64,000 nt of DNA, taken from assembly GCA_946811185.2 (NCBI GenBank), contig OX328096.1, positions 39,258,011-39,322,010 of the forward strand. Reading direction: 5' to 3'. This stretch comes from Hippopus hippopus. Its lineage: Eukaryota > Mollusca > Bivalvia > Cardiida > Cardiidae. The position numbers were made by a program, and so were the translations under genes. Below, in pieces: positions 61,801 to 64,000 of this stretch (positions are counted from its first letter, which is position 1; each line of letters opens with the position of its first letter). Under the pieces are notes generated by a model. It did no database searches, was not told where the DNA came from, and saw only the letters and a program-made list of their open reading frames with translations.

Positions 61801-63668
61801 GACGCCAAATTTTCCTGAGTCGGACGTAGGATTTCCGCACCTCTGCCTATATTTTAAAACTGTATACAAAAATTTGCGATAATATTGGTATTTTTTGTAA
61901 ATTATTTTTTTGGTTGAAGTTGTATTTTTAATTCATTTGGAGTAAAAGACAGGCTTGAATTCTGCACAGACATGCTATTTAAAGCCATTTTCTGCCAGCT
62001 ACTTTTTAGCAGCAGTTTTGATTTATGCACATTGCATGTTAGCTTTTATCCTGTACAGGATAGTTATAGCAGTCAATCTTTGAATGAATATGACATTCCC
62101 AGACTCTGATGAAAAGGTTTTACAATAAATCATGGAGTTTAGTTTAAACATATTTATTTTACATCGATAGAGAAACAAGTTCTTACAACTTATACTAATC
62201 TCTCCCGATTCTGCTCCCTGGGAACTTCACCAGTACTCGCGCCAAATGTGTGGGCCAATAAAAAATCCGTAAGCTGACACCTGCTCCTGGGTATCGAACT
62301 CTGGACTTTATGGTTACAAGGCTGACGCTCTACCTCACAACCACGGACACCACAAATCATGGAGTTCAATCATTTGTTTGAACCTTGGACACATCATGTG
62401 ACTGCAGAGGCTATTTCATGACATGAACTGAAAAAATTAAGAATATGATAATACCTGTATTTTAATACCTTCATGAAATGAAATGAAAATGATCTTTATT
62501 AAATAGCATGAAAATTCTTTAGAAAAAAAGGAATAATTGTTTGTAGCATGCATTTGTTACAAGCAATTACTTGTTTTCCTACAATGTTTTCAAAAGATAG
62601 TCTTTAGCTGGGATTGTGTTTGTAGATCACTTGGTTAATTTTCAAATGAAATTTTAAAAATTCTGAAAAAATAATTAATGTATGAAAAGTCATTTGTACT
62701 GGTGCATGCATTATAAACTACTTACTTTTGTTGGCCCCTCTTATATTTGAATGTAAAGTTTTACTTTTATTACCAAACTGTTTTCAAGGAGTTTTCCCTT
62801 TACTTTCTATAATTTAACAACTGTCATCTTTTATTTTCATTGCATTTGTTCCCTAGGAGATAGTTTTCGGTGAAATAAAACAGTTGGACTCAGAATATAC
62901 AGCGGAAGTTTGTGGCAGTTTTAGGAGAGGTGATGTTTTATTTTCGTTTTTATTCTTGACTGTATGGGCCATTGATTCTGATTTAAATACATTTTGACAT
63001 ATGTCTGTCCATGTTTGAGAGAAGAGCAGCTTTTGCTGACAGTGTAGATCAAGATCAGACTGAATTGAAAATCCAGTCTGACTTATTGAGAACCTACACC
63101 ATCCTCAATACCACTCCTGATTATGAAAATAATGTTCCCTGTTTTACTTTAAAACTGTGTTTCAGCTGTCAGAAGATGGCTTAATCCTTCACCAGTCTCG
63201 AGTTTTAATCACTTTGACAAAAAAGGCTTTAGAAAAAAATGTTGGAAAAGGAGAACATGATTGTAACCAATATTTTCTCCCTTTCCTTTAATGTTTTCTA
63301 CTCTTTCAAAAACCCATAATTTTAGTCATATATTTCGATGTCTGCAAGTGCTTTGCATATAGACAAGTCTAAAATTTTGTTATATGGTTAACATAAAGGG
63401 TTATGTATTAAGCAGTGAAAGATTTACATGTCAGTAGCCTATATTTAAGGGAAACATTGTAAGTAAGTGTTGTTTGATTTTGAAAGAAGGCAGTTATCAC
63501 AGATGCATTTCCTTCATGAGACATAGCAACCTGATGCTTGTGTATGAATTTGGAAAAAGTATGTTTTTGATGCAATCTTAACTGGTTTTATTCACAGGAG
63601 CTGCATCCAGTGGAGATATTGATGTCTTACTAACTCACCCATCCTATACATCCACATCAAAGAAAAAG
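48916..63668 (+). CDS. POLB: DNA polymerase beta, 5' part of gene (nine coding exons)
   Basis: Pol beta fills one-nucleotide gaps and removes the 5'-deoxyribose phosphate in base excision repair. Nine exons (48916-48979, 54594-54718, 55756-55830, 56222-56280, 57704-57753, 59200-59251, 60739-60793, 62857-62929, 63598-63668) join in frame into 208 residues. From MSKRK: lyase domain with [20 protein letters not shown] and [10 protein letters not shown], where K73 matches the Schiff-base lysine 72 of human; two helix-hairpin-helix motifs (EGVG, TGIG); [28 protein letters not shown]; and [13 protein letters not shown] with the first two catalytic aspartates. The third aspartate and the thumb lie past the right edge. 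Exon layout and lengths resemble vertebrate POLB. It is divergent from GFPT. Confidence 0.97.
49613..49630 (+). promoter_or_regulatory. CTCF-like motif
   Basis: GCTGCTAGAGGGCGCTGA resembles the bilaterian CTCF core (CYAGRGGGCGCT). It stands alone in repeat-free intron 1 sequence about 0.7 kb after the POLB start. Function is inferred only from the motif. Confidence 0.3.
50109..50120 (+). promoter_or_regulatory. Second YY1-type site in POLB intron 1
   Basis: CAAAATGGCGGC is a full match to the YY1 core. Its ATG (50113) opens [16 protein letters not shown] then a stop. No gene could be recognised nearby; an alternative or remnant promoter is possible. Confidence 0.3.
50121..50930. other. Unassigned POLB intron 1 sequence
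   Basis: No repeat family or gene seen. A minus-strand 98-codon frame just before it (49752-50048) is not recognisable. Confidence 0.45.
50932..51075. mobile_element. 144-bp fold-back element
   Basis: Arms of about 63 bases: GTTGTACGGTCAGGTGACAG at the left and its near-inverse at the right, closing on GTGGCTACATGATTC. In POLB intron 1, single copy. Confidence 0.7.
51080..51800. other. Unassigned POLB intron 1 sequence
   Basis: Nothing recognised. Confidence 0.5.
51815..51957 (-). mobile_element. Family T MITE, decayed
   Basis: TTTGCAGACAATGAAATAAA, TTGTTTACCAGAATTTTC and GGCAAAGGGTTCAA. Confidence 0.6.
51960..52550. other. Unassigned POLB intron 1 sequence
   Basis: Nothing recognised. 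Confidence 0.5.
52552..53428 (-). repeat. 143-bp-unit array, inverted copy
   Basis: Six or so units on the minus strand (GAGGCCACATTTTCAGTCTG, CAGACAAG, AGGTCACTGG). It opens with the hairpin AGCTCAACTGAG...CTCAAGGTGAGCT at 52552-52586 and is cut off by a family T fragment at its right. Lies in POLB intron 1. Confidence 0.75.
53430..54016 (+). mobile_element. Chain of family T MITEs
   Basis: Stem scrap 53430-53473, complete copy 53471-53701, long-arm-only copy 53698-53796, complete copy 53793-54016, all forward and joined at TTAA. Confidence 0.87.
54117..54347 (-). mobile_element. Family T MITE, complete
   Basis: Stem GGAGGAAATG left against CATTTTCTTC right; ends AAAGGGTTAA, about 250 bases before POLB exon 2. 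Confidence 0.87.
54362..54452 (-). mobile_element. Family T stem remnant
   Basis: GAAAAGACTATGGGAAGTGC and GCTGGTTACCAGAATTTC. Confidence 0.55.
54594..54718 (+). CDS. POLB: POLB exon 2 (lyase domain helices)
   Basis: 125 bases, acceptor TTTTAG, donor GTGAGG. It encodes [20 protein letters not shown] then [22 protein letters not shown]36 and Y40 match the human 5'-phosphate-binding K35 and Y39. In vertebrates this region is split into two exons; here it is one. Confidence 0.96.
55005..55052. repeat. Tandem duplication of about 25 bp
   Basis: TAGTTATGTTGAATGTACAT plus TTATA occurs twice in a row, just left of a SINE insertion. Confidence 0.85.
55067..55312 (+). mobile_element. tRNA-derived SINE (second type), 5'-truncated
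   Basis: Lacks the tRNA head, starting at CCCTGGCTCGGCCAATTTC, and ends CATACAATCAATCAAAC. The perfect duplication ACATCTTATACT (55055-55066, 55313-55324) shows it was inserted already truncated, as happens when reverse transcription stops early. Confidence 0.85.
55476..55667 (+). mobile_element. Family T MITE without right stem
   Basis: GGAGAAAATGCTG joins TTTACCCTTTCACAG directly; both ends are present. It ends 89 bases before POLB exon 3. Confidence 0.78.
55756..55830 (+). CDS. POLB: POLB exon 3 (helix-hairpin-helix, catalytic lysine)
   Basis: 75 bases, phase 0 both ends, acceptor TTTCAG, donor GTAAAC. It encodes [20 protein letters not shown] and EKLEK. The lysine before IDEF is the Schiff-base nucleophile position. 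The hairpin reads EGVG where human has PGVG. Confidence 0.96.
55973..56159 (-). mobile_element. Family T MITE, rearranged
   Basis: Stem words out of order (AGAAAATGCTGG, then GCCAGCATTTTCTCC), reverse short arm, then a forward-type end GGTAAAAGGTTAA. Confidence 0.6.
56222..56280 (+). CDS. POLB: POLB exon 4 (second helix-hairpin-helix)
   Basis: 59 bases after TTTATAG, ending before GTATGT. It encodes [20 protein letters not shown], matching human [20 protein letters not shown] in length and motif. Confidence 0.95.
56424..56744 (-). mobile_element. Two reverse family T MITEs, first truncated
   Basis: 56424-56555 stops in the left stem; 56553-56744 starts within the long arm. Confidence 0.7.
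56745..57700. other. POLB intron 4, unassigned
   Basis: No repeat family seen over about 950 bases; AT-rich. Confidence 0.5.
57704..57753 (+). CDS. POLB: POLB exon 5
   Basis: 50 bases after CTTTATAG, donor GTAATT. It encodes [16 protein letters not shown], completing GIGPAAAQK of the second hairpin motif; both split codons agree with exons 4 and 6. Confidence 0.94.
57836..58050 (-). mobile_element. Family T MITE, decayed
   Basis: TGTCCAAATTGAAAGCATAA, GAGAATATGTTGGTTAACTG. Confidence 0.68.
58120..58347 (+). mobile_element. Family T MITE
   Basis: Stem tip changed to GCTGGTAAAGAGC; both ends present. Confidence 0.77.
58511..58773. mobile_element. Family G fold-back MITE
   Basis: Ends ATGAGCCATGCTCTGGC and inverse. 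Its right edge runs straight into a long CA microsatellite. In POLB intron 5. Confidence 0.82.
58775..58862. repeat. (CA)n microsatellite
   Basis: About 43 uninterrupted CA pairs, followed by ATATATAT. The repeat-only frames on both strands are not genes. Confidence 0.98.
59058..59118. repeat. Family D hairpin
   Basis: TAAATATTTAAAATCAGAC against GTCTGATCTTGATCTGCACT, 90 bases before POLB exon 6. Confidence 0.6.
59200..59251 (+). CDS. POLB: POLB exon 6 (LNHHQQIGL)
   Basis: 52 bases after CTTTTCAG, donor GTATGC. It encodes [18 protein letters not shown], near-identical to human DLRKNEDKLNHHQRIGLK. A family G fold-back begins about 20 bases after the donor. Confidence 0.96.
59271..59522. mobile_element. 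Family G fold-back MITE
   Basis: Ends TGAGCTATACTCTTTG and, inverted, GCAATGCTCTGACAAAAGG; inner hairpin CAGCCTGCGCAATCTGCGCA. It starts about 20 bases after the POLB exon 6 donor. Confidence 0.75.
59577..59813 (-). mobile_element. Family T MITE, complete
   Basis: Left stem has extra A residues (GGGGGAAAAAAAAGAG); right standard. Confidence 0.83.
59996..60225 (+). mobile_element. Family T MITE, complete
   Basis: TTAACCCTTTCCCACAC to GGTAAATAGTTAAC. Confidence 0.86.
60322..60386. repeat. Family D hairpin, best-paired copy
   Basis: GACAGTGTTGATCTAAGATC and GCAGTCTGATCTTGATC pair over about 22 positions with loop GGGTTCTGTG. Confidence 0.7.
60558..60716 (+). mobile_element. Family T MITE, right half
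   Basis: From CTGGTAACCAGC to GGTAAAGACTTAAA, immediately before POLB exon 7. Confidence 0.78.
60739..60793 (+). CDS. POLB: POLB exon 7 ([10 protein letters not shown])
   Basis: 55 bases after TTTTTTCCAG, donor GTAAAG. It encodes [19 protein letters not shown] family T copy ends about 24 bases before the exon, so it probably supplies sequence around the branch point. Confidence 0.96.
61014..61845. mobile_element. DNA transposon with 5-bp duplication
   Basis: 832 bp between CCTAT repeats (61009-61013, 61846-61850). Ends CAGGGGTGTGGAAATC and, inverted, CAGAGGTGCGGAAATC, followed on both sides by ACTTGTCC-rich subterminal repeats (61042-61105, 61758-61802). CAGRGGTG ends suggest a hAT relative, though the duplication is short for that group. 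It has no transposase frame. Confidence 0.65.
62140..62353 (-). mobile_element. tRNA-derived SINE (fourth type), copy 2
   Basis: Nearly identical to the copy at 38932. Perfect duplication AAATCATGGAGTT at 62127-62139 and 62354-62366. In POLB intron 7. Confidence 0.85.
62857..62929 (+). CDS. POLB: POLB exon 8 (CGSFRRG)
   Basis: 73 bases after CCCTAG, donor GTGATG. It encodes [20 protein letters not shown] and SFRR. The GSFRRG serine and arginine contact the incoming dNTP triphosphate in the family. Confidence 0.96.
63177..63392 (+). mobile_element. Family T MITE, decayed
   Basis: CTTAATCCTTCACC to TATGGTTAAC; stem GTTGGAAAAGGAGAACATG / TTTCTCCCTTTCC. About 200 bases before POLB exon 9. Confidence 0.75.
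63598..63668 (+). CDS. POLB: POLB exon 9 (GDIDV catalytic motif)
   Basis: 71 bases after TTCACAG, donor GTAGGC. It encodes [20 protein letters not shown] then SKKK. The two aspartates of GDID match human D190 and D192, which hold the catalytic metals. This is the last exon visible; phase 0 at its end. Confidence 0.96.
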
Positions 63669-63884
63669 GTAGGCTACATTATAATGCTTTTAAATAAATG
63701 GTGAATACTTTTTTCTCAAAGTTTTGCACTATGATATATAAGTGTGGGTCACATATTGCTTCTTTTTCAAATGTTGTAGTTTCTTACTTGAATTAACCCA
63801 TAAATTTCCAAATTAATTAATAGTATTTCCAGACTACTGTTGCAGCTTCAAGGTTACTTTGGCCTCAGTGTCTCACAGCGAGTA

Positions 63885-63940
63885 TCAGACAGTGTAGATG
63901 TAAGATCAGACTGCTCAAACTGCATTTGGCAGTGGGACTT
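63885..63940. repeat. Family D repeat, left arm
   Basis: CAGACAGTGTAGATGTAAGA then TCAGACTGCTC. Similar single arms occur at 296-345, 2275-2325, 15600-15655, 28228-28272 and 63035-63080. Confidence 0.5.
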
Positions 63941-63957
63941 AGTATTGCTCTGAGGGT

Positions 63958-63984
63958 AGTTTTTTTTTTTTTTTTTTTTTTTTT
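63958..63984. repeat. Poly-T run
   Basis: About 26 T residues just before the start of a further family T copy (TTTAACCCTTT at 63989-64000) cut by the window edge. Confidence 0.9.
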
Positions 63985-64000
63985 GCAAGTTTAACCCTTT

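Noticed and set aside
1..64000. CRISPR array or bacterial terminators
   Set aside because: Repeats are dispersed, about 230 bp, with transposon ends and target duplications, in spliced animal DNA; hairpins are not followed by T runs in a gene context.

Overview
This is animal nuclear DNA, AT-rich and dominated by introns. Short exons with GT/AG borders sit in introns of up to 21 kb, and tRNA-derived SINEs, DNA transposons and hundreds of bases of palindromic repeats fill the rest. The mix of repeats (143-bp tandem arrays ending in a GCTCACC...GGTGAGC hairpin, several palindromic families, tRNA SINEs ending in CAATCAATCA) suggests a bivalve mollusc. That is an inference; the sequence names no species.

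Two protein genes are present, both cut by the window, in head-to-head orientation. Left, on the minus strand, are the first six coding exons of glutamine:fructose-6-phosphate aminotransferase (GFPT/GFAT), 177 codons covering most of the glutaminase domain. Exon 1 carries only 7 coding bases (Met-Cys-G, including the catalytic cysteine) and lies 21.4 kb from exon 2. Right, on the plus strand, are the first nine coding exons of DNA polymerase beta (POLB), 208 codons covering the dRP-lyase domain and the DNA-binding and palm portions up to the GDID metal-binding motif. All exon phases join without a gap. The two start codons are under 0.7 kb apart, so the genes share a divergent promoter region, with a YY1-type AACATGGCGG site and a TTATAAA. 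An in-frame upstream ATG would add a 44-residue, basic, mitochondrial-presequence-like N terminus to POLB.

Almost everything else is mobile DNA. By eye I find about 90 copies or fragments of one element, called family T here. It is about 228 bp, ends in TTAACCCTTTACCA / TGGTAAAGAGTTAA, and has a near-perfect 66-bp hairpin at its heart. Its TTAA ends fit a piggyBac-type MITE. Copies often abut, sharing one TTAA, and other elements are nested in them. 'Forward' (plus) means the short arm is on the left. Other families: D (GATC-rich hairpin), P (GGATCTGACATG fold-back), G (GCCATGCTCTG fold-back), C (192-bp CAGAGCTCC palindrome with 6-bp target duplications), R (TATGGGTT repeat), the 143-bp arrays, several tRNA SINEs, one nearly intact mariner, and single elements with 8-bp (hAT), 9-bp (MULE-like) and 5-bp target duplications.

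The most unusual signal is in family T. Several copies carry the same substitution in both hairpin arms, and a minority have the asymmetric centre (GGTAACC) flipped relative to their flanks, so the two arms appear to evolve together. The shared promoter and roughly 4 kb around it (47.8-51.8 kb) are free of these repeats.
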